From Arthrobacter sp. (lineage in GTDB: Bacteria; Actinomycetota; Actinomycetes; Actinomycetales; Micrococcaceae): DNA of 64,000 bases. The stretch's first letter is position 1. Each line of letters opens with the position of its first letter. The DNA lies in NCBI RefSeq assembly GCF_031179985.1, contig NZ_JAPSHJ010000003.1, positions 58,214-122,213 of the forward strand. The letters run 5' to 3'. The notes under the pieces are model-generated. The model ran no database searches and was not told the origin of the DNA. It saw only the letters and a program-made list of their open reading frames with translations. The translations under genes and the position numbers were made by a program. This document shows positions 7,717-15,341 of this stretch, one piece after another.

Positions 7717-8337
7717 ATGAACGTGGCAGTAGAGCGTAAGCCCCTCCGTGCTGATGCTGCACGCAATGTAGACAAGATCATCAGTGCCGCGAGGCAGTGT
7801 TTCCGTGAGCATGGTCCTGACGTTCCTCTTCAGACCATCGCTGAAACGGCCGGGGTTGGACCCGCCACACTTTTCCGGAACTTCGCGGACAAGGAACAGC
7901 TGGTGCTGGCCGCGCTCAACCGTCAGCTCCGCCTTCATGTCGATCCCGTCATCGACGAGGCCCTTTCCGGACAGGACGCGGCTGCTGGCTTGTTCAGCGT
8001 CATCGATGCCCTTATGACCGCAGCAAGCGAGGACGCCAATCTCCTCGGCGCTGTGGCCGGACGCAGGCAGCTTCTCACGGGCATCACCGGCGGGCTCATC
8101 GAGTCTGTTGGAGTCCTGCTGGGCCGGGGCCAGGGTCAAGGAACACTGCGCGAGGATATTTCGCTCACGGACCTCTTCAGGCTGCTGGCCATGCTGATCG
8201 GGGTAGTGGACACCATGGAGCCTGGCTCTGACGCCTGGCGCCGTCCCGTCGCGCTGATCGAGGACGCCATCCGGACGGAGCGTCCCCGGCGCGCCCTGCC
8301 TGCCCAGTCCCCGCTGCCGGGCCTGCAGCTGGCCTGA
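7717..8337 (+). CDS. TetR family transcriptional regulator
   Basis: 206 aa. The N-terminal helix-turn-helix spans about residues 14-60 (KIISAARQCFREHG, then PLQTIAETAGVGPATLFRNF and ADKEQLVLAAL), the standard TetR DNA-binding domain. The C-terminal ligand domain resembles those of small regulators with the SbtR-like C-terminal pattern and gives no ligand. The only plausible local target is the divergent MTH1187-type gene or itself. No strong palindrome is seen in the 69-bp gap. Confidence 0.88.
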   Translation: MNVAVERKPLRADAARNVDKIISAARQCFREHGPDVPLQTIAETAGVGPATLFRNFADKEQLVLAALNRQLRLHVDPVIDEALSGQDAAAGLFSVIDALMTAASEDANLLGAVAGRRQLLTGITGGLIESVGVLLGRGQGQGTLREDISLTDLFRLLAMLIGVVDTMEPGSDAWRRPVALIEDAIRTERPRRALPAQSPLPGLQLA

Positions 8338-8356
8338 TCCTAAGAGGCGCCTCGGT

Positions 8357-8698
8357 TTACTGCGGGTTCCCCGGATCATTCTCCTGACGTTCGCCGTCGT
8401 CGTGCGCGCGTCCTGCGTCCTCGGATTCCCTGCTGTAGGGCGCCCGCCCGCCCTGCGAATCAAGCTCGTCCAGGCGTTCGTTGAGTGCATGGCTCAAAAT
8501 GTCACGCTGAAGCGGCGGCAAGGCTATGGCTCCATGGATGTAGGCCTCAATTTCAAACTGGCCTGCAACCCCTCCAATGCTGAAATACCTCAGCCAAAGT
8601 TCTTCGATCCGAAGGTCGGCGTCCCTCAGCGTCTCTTCGAACCGAAGCCTTTGCTCATCCTCGTCTTTGCCCAGGGCCAAAGCGCACCCCCCGATCAC
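8357..8698 (-). CDS. Small conserved-looking protein of unknown function, coupled to ANTAR gene
   Basis: 113 aa from the GTG at 8698. The start overlaps the TGA of the ANTAR gene as GTGA, which implies translational coupling. The middle (EELWLRYFSIGGVAGQFEIE and AYIHGAIALPPLQRDILSHA) is helical with conserved-looking hydrophobic spacing, and the last 30 residues are acidic and disordered. No family recognised. Since it follows two ANTAR-type regulators in the same direction it may belong to their pathway. Confidence 0.65.
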   Translation of the reverse strand: MIGGCALALGKDEDEQRLRFEETLRDADLRIEELWLRYFSIGGVAGQFEIEAYIHGAIALPPLQRDILSHALNERLDELDSQGGRAPYSRESEDAGRAHDDGERQENDPGNPQ

Positions 8699-8973
8699 CT
8701 GCCGGCTATGCGGGTCGAAGAAACCAGTTCCGCCGAAATATCACGCAAAGGTTTCCGGTCACGCCGCGATTCTGTCAGGAGCTGCTGCATGGCGGAAGCC
8801 TCGTCAATCCCATGCCTGGCCATCAGAACGCCTCTCGCCGCCGCAATCACTTCACGCCCCGCCAAGGCATCCTGCAGCATCTCGCTGAGGGTCTGAGCGC
8901 TTTCCCTGGCCTGGACGTTGATGATGAAGATGGAGGCTTGTGCCGCAAAGAGTTTAACTCTGCCGCCTTCCAT
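8695..8973 (-). CDS. ANTAR domain protein lacking its GAF domain
   Basis: 92 aa from the ATG at 8973; a TTG at 8982 is possible. Residues about 10-35 (LFAAQASIFIINVQARESAQ) are the last helix of a GAF domain. The rest is a full ANTAR RNA-binding domain (REVIAAARGVLMARHGIDEA and SAMQQLLTESRRDRKPLRDI). ANTAR proteins bind paired hairpins in mRNA leaders and prevent termination. The upstream bases 8975-9070 do not encode the missing GAF in any frame I can read, so this is either a truncated copy of the neighbouring GAF-ANTAR gene or a sensor-less member. Confidence 0.75.
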   Translation of the reverse strand: MEGGRVKLFAAQASIFIINVQARESAQTLSEMLQDALAGREVIAAARGVLMARHGIDEASAMQQLLTESRRDRKPLRDISAELVSSTRIAGR

Positions 8974-9070
8974 CTCTTCCAAAGCCCACTTCCAGCATAT
9001 CCCCGTACCGTAGGTGGAGCGCCGGACTACTGCACCTGGTTTGCAGGGCTGTAAGCCCTGCGGCGGAACC

Positions 9071-9802
9071 TCAGAGATCAAAGTGCGTGCTGTTATCAGC
9101 CGAGTGGGAGGAGTCGTAGTTCCGCAGGATCTCCTCAGCAACGACCCGAAGCTTGACGTTCCTGTTGTTGGAGACCCTGGTCAGGATTGATATGGCCTCG
9201 GCTTGTGTGCAGCGGCTCTGGCCCATGACGATTCCTGAGGCCAGATTGATGCTGGTCCGGGACTTCATGGCGGCCAGGACATCATCCCTGAGTTCCTGGG
9301 AGGCACCTATCCTGACGGCCAGCTTGAGCGCTTTCCCCCCTTGGCAAGCATAGGTCTGGCACTGGCGGATGATCTCTTCAGTAAAGGCATCCGCTTCCGG
9401 CGAGAAGAAACTCAACGAGGCTGTGGCCCCGTGCTCGAGCGCCAACGGAACCCCGAGGATACTCAGCTGGCCGCGATCAGCCACCAGCTGGTTGTAGCGG
9501 TCCCACCGTGTGTCCGTCCTGGTATCACGCACCACCACGACAGTGGACTCCCGCACAGCCTGGAGGCATGGGCCGTCTCCGAAGGCCTGCTGGATCTCGT
9601 CCAGTTGACGTGCCTCCGGGCAGCTGCCGGCCACTGTCACCGACTTACGCTTACGGGTAAGGGCCACTGCACAGGTGACGGGAAATCCTGCTGCTTCCGT
9701 AATCGATGCCGCAGAGAGCACGGACATCTCCTGCAGGAAAGCGCCGACGTCGTTGCTGTCCAGGACGAGATCCTGCAGGCGTTGGAAAAAAATCTGATCC
9801 AC
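9071..9802 (-). CDS. GAF-ANTAR transcription antitermination regulator
   Basis: 243 aa from the GTG at 9802, chosen for AAGGGGG five bases upstream and because it then aligns end to end with the paralogue at 52045. An N-terminal GAF sensor domain covers about 20-165 (QQAFGDGPCLQAVRESTVVV, TDTRWDRYNQLV, SILGVPLALEHGATASLSFF). The ANTAR RNA-binding domain covers about 172-230 (AAMKSRTSINLASGIVMGQS then RCTQAEAISILTRVSNNRN). It should bind a signal in GAF and RNA hairpins in target leaders. Divergent from the small protein at 10046, an arrangement repeated at 51.2-52.8 kb. Confidence 0.9.
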   Translation of the reverse strand: MDQIFFQRLQDLVLDSNDVGAFLQEMSVLSAASITEAAGFPVTCAVALTRKRKSVTVAGSCPEARQLDEIQQAFGDGPCLQAVRESTVVVVRDTRTDTRWDRYNQLVADRGQLSILGVPLALEHGATASLSFFSPEADAFTEEIIRQCQTYACQGGKALKLAVRIGASQELRDDVLAAMKSRTSINLASGIVMGQSRCTQAEAISILTRVSNNRNVKLRVVAEEILRNYDSSHSADNSTHFDL

Positions 9803-9929
9803 TTCAACCCCCTTATGGAATGGATCCAAACTCAGAAAAAGAAACATGCTGTTGTGGGTCGCGCCACATTTCAATAGACTTTTTGTGGGTTACGCAGTCA
9901 GCCCCAGAACCTTGGTATTGGAGCTAGTA

Positions 9930-10049
9930 ATGTCCGTACAACTGCAACGCCATCTCCAGCCCGACTGCTTCCGCCTGGAAATTTCACGTTTGGCAGCCCG
10001 GCGACCCATTGCCCCAACCTCGTCGCCACGCCCGGCGGCGACATCATGA
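9930..10049 (+). CDS. Possible 39-residue leader ORF coupled to the next gene
   Basis: The ATG at 9930 has GGAG six bases upstream (9920-9923). The frame runs 39 codons (begins MSVQLQRHLQPDC) and its TGA overlaps the next ATG as ATGA. The following gene has no good ribosome site of its own, so translation may depend on this ORF. The peptide is basic, has no domain I recognise and could also be chance. Confidence 0.4.
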   Translation: MSVQLQRHLQPDCFRLEISRLAARRPIAPTSSPRPAATS

Positions 10050-10270
10050 ACCGCCCACAGCTGGTCCACTACATCAATGACTCCCGGGATCCCGGAGTTG
10101 TCCTCTCCGAGGCGACAGTAAGGGAACTCGAGCAACTGGTGGACGCCCTCTACCGGAACCTGGACACACCTGAGCCTGAGTTCGGGGCCCAAGTCTGGTA
10201 CGAGCTCGCTTCCGAAGAGCTGCAACGCCGGATGGATCGGAAGTTTCCTGACGCCTATGGTGCCGCCTGA
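10046..10270 (+). CDS. Small protein with 'DALYR' domain, paralogous to the C-terminus of the protein at 51191
   Basis: 74 aa. The segment ELEQLVDALYRNLDTPEPEF plus GAQVWYELASEELQRR aligns closely with the end of the 236-aa STAS-like protein at 51191 (ELADALYRHLDTRKPFFGAH, TWYDFAADELQRR). Thus this is the C-terminal module as a free-standing protein. Function unknown; the W-Y and R-R positions look conserved. Divergent from a GAF-ANTAR gene, as at the second locus. Weak ribosome site, start overlapping the preceding small ORF. Confidence 0.72.
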   Translation: MNRPQLVHYINDSRDPGVVLSEATVRELEQLVDALYRNLDTPEPEFGAQVWYELASEELQRRMDRKFPDAYGAA

Positions 10271-10341
10271 AACAGGACTTTCTGAGCTGTTATCGCCAAA
10301 ACTATGGTCACCTGAACTCAGGGGCGCGTCGGGCCGTCCTG

Positions 10342-10548
10342 TCATTCGGAAGCTCCGTCCTGTGCCCCGGCGGGTTTATCCTGCGCTTCCTTCAAGTGGT
10401 GCTGCAGCTTCTCTTCAGATTCCCGACGACGGCGCGCCACGTCCTGTAATTCACGGTTGGACTCGGATGCCGTGGGCGGAGAAACCCGTGGCTGCGAGCG
10501 CGTGTCGTCATCGTCCCGCGCGTCAGCAGGGACGTTTTCTTCAGTCAT
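10342..10548 (-). CDS. Small charged, probably disordered protein
   Basis: 68 aa, rich in Asp, Glu, Arg and Gln with a short coiled-coil stretch (RELQDVARRRRESEEKLQHH). A CGAGA purine patch precedes the ATG. No family recognised. Composition and codon use look like a real Arthrobacter small protein, but evidence is limited to that. Confidence 0.5.
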   Translation of the reverse strand: MTEENVPADARDDDDTRSQPRVSPPTASESNRELQDVARRRRESEEKLQHHLKEAQDKPAGAQDGASE

Positions 10549-10677
10549 TCTCGAATACTGGCATATTTCGAGTTGCGCCGAATAGGGCCTTAGGGCCGTA
10601 GAAAAGAGCGGCTCCCTCCCCCGCGCGCCTTCATCAAGCCTTCATCGGAGCTCCACCGGCCCTTGTGACAGCTTGAG

Positions 10678-10989
10678 TTAATTCCAACCCATAAGCCTTA
10701 GCCCTGCTGCAGCACCGGCACCGGCCAGGACCACTACGAGGAACGGCGCCCTGAGCCAGAGCGCTACTGCTGCCGCTCCGAGCGCTCCGACTCGAGCGTC
10801 AAGGGTCACGGATTGACCTGTTGCCACGGTGTTGACGATGGTCAGCGATGCCAGAAGTCCGATGGTCATTGTTCCGGCGATCCTCGACATACGCGGGTTC
10901 CTAAGCAGGCTGGCCGGAACAAAGTAGCCAGTTAGCTTCCATAAAAACCCCAGGAGGCAGGAGACCAGAAGCCAGATCCAGAGGCTCAT
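10678..10989 (-). CDS. azlD: AzlD family branched-chain amino acid exporter subunit
   Basis: 103 aa with four hydrophobic segments, the size and pattern of AzlD (LVSCLLGFLWKLTGYFVP, SRIAGTMTIGLLASLTIVNT, ARVGALGAAAVALWLRAPF). AzlC and AzlD together form an inner-membrane exporter of branched-chain amino acids or analogues. The start overlaps the azlC stop by 4 bp (ATGA). Confidence 0.9.
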   Translation of the reverse strand: MSLWIWLLVSCLLGFLWKLTGYFVPASLLRNPRMSRIAGTMTIGLLASLTIVNTVATGQSVTLDARVGALGAAAVALWLRAPFLVVVLAGAGAAAGLRLMGWN

Positions 10990-11777
10990 CGCGCACCTTC
11001 CTCAGGAGCAGTCTTCTGCCCTGGTGCAGTGGCCTCATGGCGAGGGTGACTGTGGACATGGTGATGATGGCGTTCCGCATAGGGATCGACGTCTGGTTCC
11101 ATACCCTCGTCGCTGCGACCATGGCTGAACCAGCCAATCACTGCTGCGACCACCGCCGCGATCAGGATCGGCACCCCTGACGGCACCAGCGGGACCGTGA
11201 GCACGGTGGCAAGAGCGCAAACAGCAGCGATGGCAACCGGCTCCCGGCCCTTGAGGCGGGGCCACAGCAAACCCAGGAAGGCGGCCACGGCTGCGCCGTC
11301 GAGGCCCCATTGCTTCGGGTCACCAAGGGCGCTTCCGGCGAGGGCGCCTACCGCAGTAAAGATGTTCCAGAGGATATAGATGCCAATTCCGGCTGTCCAG
11401 AATCCACGCTGCTGCTCATCAGGATCGGTCTGGCCGGTACTGGTCGCTGTGGATTCGTCAATGGTGATGTGCGCTGCCACGTACTTCCGCCATCCGCTAG
11501 GCCGAAGCAAGGCGTTGAGCTGCATCCCGTAGATGCCGTTTCGCATACCCAACAGGGTGGCGGCACTCATGGCGGCAATCCCGCTCCCGCCGCCTGCGAC
11601 AACGCCGATGAACGCGAACTGTGAGCCGCCGCTGAACAGCAGCAGGCTCAGCGCCATGGTCTGGAAAAAGTCCAGGCCGGAAGACACCGACAGTGCGCCA
11701 AAGGAGATGCCGTAAAGGCCTGTGGCGATGCTGATGGAAATGCCCACCCGCACAGCGGGGGACTTAAGGAGGGTCAT
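10986..11777 (-). CDS. azlC: AzlC family transporter with His-rich tail
   Basis: 263 aa. The N-terminal two thirds have the AzlC hydrophobic helices and signature stretches (GLYGISFGALSVSSGLDFF, LLFSGGSQFAFIGVVAGGG, ATLLGMRNGIYGMQLNALL). Expected to export branched-chain amino acids with AzlD. The last 35 residues are unusual: a His-rich segment YAERHHHHVHSHPRHE that could bind metal or be a disordered cytoplasmic tail. Operon with azlD; a GDPD gene lies 18 bp upstream on the same strand. Confidence 0.9.
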   Translation of the reverse strand: MTLLKSPAVRVGISISIATGLYGISFGALSVSSGLDFFQTMALSLLLFSGGSQFAFIGVVAGGGSGIAAMSAATLLGMRNGIYGMQLNALLRPSGWRKYVAAHITIDESTATSTGQTDPDEQQRGFWTAGIGIYILWNIFTAVGALAGSALGDPKQWGLDGAAVAAFLGLLWPRLKGREPVAIAAVCALATVLTVPLVPSGVPILIAAVVAAVIGWFSHGRSDEGMEPDVDPYAERHHHHVHSHPRHEATAPGQKTAPEEGAR

Positions 11778-11795
11778 GCTCTAAATATCCGTTTC

Positions 11796-12671
11796 CTAAA
11801 GCTGTGCCAGAACCTGCGCAGGCCGGTTGGTGGTGATTTCGTGAATCCCCAGCCCTTGGCACAGCGCCACATCATTTTCTGAGTCCACCGTCCACACCCG
11901 GAAACGGCGGCCTGATTCAAGCCAGCGCTGCACCGCCCTGGCGTGCTGACGGACGTAATCGATCCCCGGACCCGCCATGCCTACTTCTCCCTCGTCGAGA
12001 ATTCTCTCCCCTTCGAGCTGGGCTGCCTTCATGACGTTCGCGACTGCCCCGCCGGTGAACGGGCCAAGTCCCAGTTCTTCGCGGATCTCTTCAACGTTGA
12101 TGTCGTCCACCAATTGGCAAATGTAGTCACCGGGTACCGATTTCCGCAGATGCCTCACGGAGTCGGGGCTGAAGCTCATGAAGGATACCGAAACGTTGTC
12201 CACTGCTGAAGAGCGCGAATCCCACCCTTCGGCCCGGAGCACGTCAAGCACCCGGTCCTCGAGCTTCAGCTGATAGGGGCTCGGGTGCTTGAGCTCAATT
12301 GCCAGGCCGATGGGCCTGGCCGCTGCGCGGAGGATATCCAGCAACTCGGGCAGGGTCAGGAACTGTTCGGACCTGGCACCGTACTCGGTGGGAATCCTGG
12401 CGCCCTTCCAGGAGGAAAAATCCAAGAGCCTGAGCTCGTCGAGGGTCCGTTCCGCCACGGGCCCGGTGCCGTCCGAGGTACGGTCCAGGTTTGCGTCGTG
12501 CAACAGGACAACGTGCTGGTCCTTTGTGAGGTGGACGTCGCACTCCACACCGTCGGCGCCTTCCGCAATAGCCCGCAGGTACGCCGCGCGGGTGTGCTCG
12601 GCGAAAGCGGCACTCGAGCCGCGATGGGCATAGACCAAGGGACGAACAGGTCTGGACTCGTCGATTGTCAT
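11796..12671 (-). CDS. Glycerophosphodiester phosphodiesterase
   Basis: 291 aa. GDPD family TIM barrel: the HRG motif (YAHRGSSAAFAEHT), metal ligands in GVECDVHLTKD with VLLHD, and late-barrel VWTVD near the C-terminus. It hydrolyses glycerophosphodiesters to glycerol-3-phosphate plus an alcohol, normally for lipid turnover. No signal peptide, so cytosolic. It is 50 bp from the divergent DUF445 gene and may be in one transcript with azlCD. Confidence 0.93.
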   Translation of the reverse strand: MTIDESRPVRPLVYAHRGSSAAFAEHTRAAYLRAIAEGADGVECDVHLTKDQHVVLLHDANLDRTSDGTGPVAERTLDELRLLDFSSWKGARIPTEYGARSEQFLTLPELLDILRAAARPIGLAIELKHPSPYQLKLEDRVLDVLRAEGWDSRSSAVDNVSVSFMSFSPDSVRHLRKSVPGDYICQLVDDINVEEIREELGLGPFTGGAVANVMKAAQLEGERILDEGEVGMAGPGIDYVRQHARAVQRWLESGRRFRVWTVDSENDVALCQGLGIHEITTNRPAQVLAQL

Positions 12672-12721
12672 GCTGCCACGTTATCGGACACCGGTTAAAG
12701 ATGCGGCGCTAGGCTGGGCAC

Positions 12722-14038
12722 ATGCAGGTGAATACTGAGCCAACCACCGTTCCGGCCGCTCCCGGGCGCGTATCCAACTCCGAAACCGAGGCGGCAACAG
12801 GCGACGCCGTCAAGGCTGCTGCCCTCCGGAGGATGAAACTGCTCGCATTGGCGATGCTGATTGCCATGGCCGTTATCTTCGTCTTTGCGTTCGCCCTGCA
12901 GGAGGAATATCCGTGGCTGCAGTATGTTCGCGCGGCTGCTGAGGGCGGAATGGTGGGTGCGCTTGCTGACTGGTTCGCGGTGACTGCCCTGTTCAAGTAC
13001 CCGATGGGTATCAGGATCCCGCACACGGCCATCATTCCCCGGCGGAAGGACCAGATCGGCGCCTCGCTCGGTGAGTTCGTCGAGACCAACTTCCTGTCCG
13101 AGCAGGTGGTGCAGGAGAAGCTTGCCAGCGTGGATGTCGCCAGGAAGGCGGGCACCTGGTTGGCTGGCCCGGGCGGTGCCGAACGAGTCGCGAAGGAGGG
13201 TGCCGCCGTCATCCGCGGGGCGTTCAAGGTTCTGAATGACGACGACGTCCAGGCCGTCATTGAAGGCATGGTGCGGAAGCACCTGCTGGCGCCGCCGTGG
13301 GGTCCGCCCGTAGGACGGCTCGCTGAGCGGATTTTCGCCGACGGCCACCACCACACCCTGGTGGACCTTCTCGTGGACAGGACCGTGGATTGGGTAGCGC
13401 AGAACCATGAGACGGTGACCAGGCTGGTGTCACAGCGCTCCCCGCAATGGGTGCCGCAGTTCGTGGACGGACTGGTGGGCGACAAGGTGTATGTGGAGGT
13501 GCTGAAGTTCGTCCGTGCGGTGCAAACGGATCCGCAGCACCAGGTCAGGAAGTCGATCGACACCTATCTCAACGACATTGCGCAGGACCTCCAGCATGAT
13601 CCCGTGATGATCGCCAGGGCAGAAGGTATCAAGGCTCAGGTGCTCGGCGATCCCGAGGTGCGGGAGCTCGCTTCCCGCACCTGGGGCACGGTGAAGCGGG
13701 CGCTGCTCGACGCCGTCGACGATCCCCGCAGCGAACTTACCATCAAGTTCAAAGCCGCCGTTCGGGACTTCGGTTCCCGCCTGGTGGACGACGGGGAGCT
13801 GGCGGGCAAGGTGAACGCGTGGATCGGTGACGCTGCCGGCTACCTTGTGAAGACTTACCGCTCCGATATTGCCGCGGTCATCACAGACACCGTAGCCCGA
13901 TGGGATGCCGAAGAGACTTCACGCAAGATCGAACTGCAGGTGGGCAAGGACCTGCAGTTCATCCGGATCAACGGCACAGTGGTGGGCGCGTTGGCCGGCT
14001 GCGGAATCTTCACTGTGGCCCACTTGATCTTCGGCTGA
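12722..14038 (+). CDS. DUF445 family membrane protein
   Basis: 438 aa, near the family's usual length. An N-terminal transmembrane segment (LLALAMLIAMAVIFVFAFAL, about 39-58) is followed by the DUF445 hallmark EGGMVGALADWFAVTALFKYP with IPHTAIIPRRKDQIG. A long helical soluble region follows and a C-terminal hydrophobic segment (INGTVVGALAGCGIFTVAHL). Function unknown; membrane-anchored at both ends. The frame continues open past the stop into the remnant at 14039. Confidence 0.9.
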   Translation: MQVNTEPTTVPAAPGRVSNSETEAATGDAVKAAALRRMKLLALAMLIAMAVIFVFAFALQEEYPWLQYVRAAAEGGMVGALADWFAVTALFKYPMGIRIPHTAIIPRRKDQIGASLGEFVETNFLSEQVVQEKLASVDVARKAGTWLAGPGGAERVAKEGAAVIRGAFKVLNDDDVQAVIEGMVRKHLLAPPWGPPVGRLAERIFADGHHHTLVDLLVDRTVDWVAQNHETVTRLVSQRSPQWVPQFVDGLVGDKVYVEVLKFVRAVQTDPQHQVRKSIDTYLNDIAQDLQHDPVMIARAEGIKAQVLGDPEVRELASRTWGTVKRALLDAVDDPRSELTIKFKAAVRDFGSRLVDDGELAGKVNAWIGDAAGYLVKTYRSDIAAVITDTVARWDAEETSRKIELQVGKDLQFIRINGTVVGALAGCGIFTVAHLIFG

Positions 14039-14251
14039 AGCTTTGCCTGCGCTCCTGTTCACGAACGCATCCAGGCCGCAAAATGCCACCGGCGACTGAT
14101 CTCCGACCATTGCTTCCTGCTCGACGGCGTCGGGGTTAACCACCTCATGCCTGCCGGGAAATCCGTTCCGCACCAACCCACCGAGGGCGTCCGGGTCCGG
14201 GGACAGGACCTCGTGTACGACGTCATTGTTCCCGGCGGCATTTCTGGGTAG
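14039..14251 (+). pseudogene. Protein-like reading frame without a usable start
   Basis: Directly after the DUF445 stop, in the same frame, an open stretch reads HERIQAAKCHRRLISDHCFL then LDGVGVNHLMPAGKSVPHQP and LVYDVIVPGGISG. Codon choice looks like a genuine protein, yet no ATG, GTG or TTG exists before the ATG at 14147. It may be the tail of a decayed or frameshifted gene, or start at a non-standard codon. Family not recognised. Confidence 0.4.
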
Positions 14252-14279
14252 CATCTAAAAACTAAGCTTGCTTAGTTTT
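14228..14279 (+). promoter_or_regulatory. GGGTA promoter element and strong 10-bp palindrome upstream of SDR gene
   Basis: GTTC (14228-14231), 14 bases, then GGGTA (14246-14250) resembles a sigma-B/F promoter. It is followed by AAAACTAAGC-TT-GCTTAGTTTT (14258-14279), a perfect 10-bp inverted repeat with a 2-base centre containing the TAAG-N4-CTTA core. Confidence 0.5.
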
Positions 14280-14315
14280 ATCAATGCTTGAGCTCTATGA
14301 ACTTGGGAGACCAAG

Positions 14316-15341
14316 ATGCGGACAAAAGATTCTGTTGTTGTCATCACAGGCGCATCCAGCGGAATTGGCCGCGCCACTGCCCGGGCCTTTGCCCGGAAGA
14401 AGGCGTGCCTGGTTCTCGCTGCACGGCGTCCCGAGGCGCTTGAATCTTTGGCCGGAGAGTGTCGGAAGCTTGGCGCCAAGGCAGTAGCTGTGCCGACCGA
14501 TGTCTCGGACGCTGCGGCCATGGACAGGTTGGCTGCCCGCGCCATAGAGGCGTTCGGCCGGATCGACGTCTGGGTCAACAATGCCGCCGTGGCTGCGTTC
14601 GGACGCTTCCAGGACGTCCCCCTCCGGGATTTCGAACGGGTGCTGGACGTGAACGTCCTGGGCTACGTGCATGGAGCTCGGGCGGCACTCCCTCATTTCC
14701 GGATGCAGGGATCGGGAATCCTCATCAACGTCTCATCCGTCGTCGCTGCGATCGCACAGCCCTACGCAGCGGCGTACTCCATCTCCAAGGCAGCCGTCCG
14801 GGCCCTGGGCGTTAGCCTGCGCGCCGAACTCATCCTGGACAGACTTACCGACGTCCATGTTTGTACTGTCCTGCCCGCAGCGATCGACACCCCTATTTTC
14901 GAGCAGGCCGCAAATTACACGGGCCACAAGGTGAAGGCATTGCCACCCGTCCACACTCCGCAACGGGTAGCCCGCACCGTTGTAAAGTTGGCACGGAAAC
15001 CCCGGCGGGAGGCTGTGGTGGGTACAGTCGGGCGCTTCATGCTGCTCCAGTACAAGCTGACACCGGGGACGTTGGAAGCCGTGATGGCCAGGCAGGTGGA
15101 CAAAACACAACTGTCCCGCAGACATGTTGCCGCGGCCTCCGCGGGAAACCTTTACCGCCCGTCAGCCGCGAAGCGAACAGCCAGGGTGGAAGGCGGGTGG
15201 CATGGTCGCAGCCGGACAGCCCGACGTCGGCTTTTGGCTCTCACGCTCCTGGCGGGAGCCGGGAAGGTCCTGCGGAAACGTCAAGCCGCAGCCCGGGACC
15301 TGGGAGTTCAGGCGAAGGCGTCGAGCTCCACGCCGGCGTGA
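14316..15341 (+). CDS. Short-chain dehydrogenase/reductase
   Basis: 341 aa. Classical SDR domain in the first 200 residues: cofactor motif TGASSGIG near 11-18, NNAA, catalytic Ser in INVSSVVAA and YSISK (Tyr-x3-Lys). Ala-Arg after the first strand (LAARRPEAL) suggests NADP(H). The C-terminal 100 residues are an Arg/Ala-rich extension found in a long-SDR subgroup common in soil actinobacteria. Substrate unknown. The GGGTA/palindrome region upstream suggests stress control. Its 3' end overlaps the convergent pxpA gene by 34 bp. Confidence 0.9.
   Translation: MRTKDSVVVITGASSGIGRATARAFARKKACLVLAARRPEALESLAGECRKLGAKAVAVPTDVSDAAAMDRLAARAIEAFGRIDVWVNNAAVAAFGRFQDVPLRDFERVLDVNVLGYVHGARAALPHFRMQGSGILINVSSVVAAIAQPYAAAYSISKAAVRALGVSLRAELILDRLTDVHVCTVLPAAIDTPIFEQAANYTGHKVKALPPVHTPQRVARTVVKLARKPRREAVVGTVGRFMLLQYKLTPGTLEAVMARQVDKTQLSRRHVAAASAGNLYRPSAAKRTARVEGGWHGRSRTARRRLLALTLLAGAGKVLRKRQAAARDLGVQAKASSSTPA

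Noticed and set aside
14059-14254. Minus-strand ORFs in the gap before the SDR gene
   Set aside because: The plus-strand frame here is far more protein-like; the minus frames lack ribosome sites.
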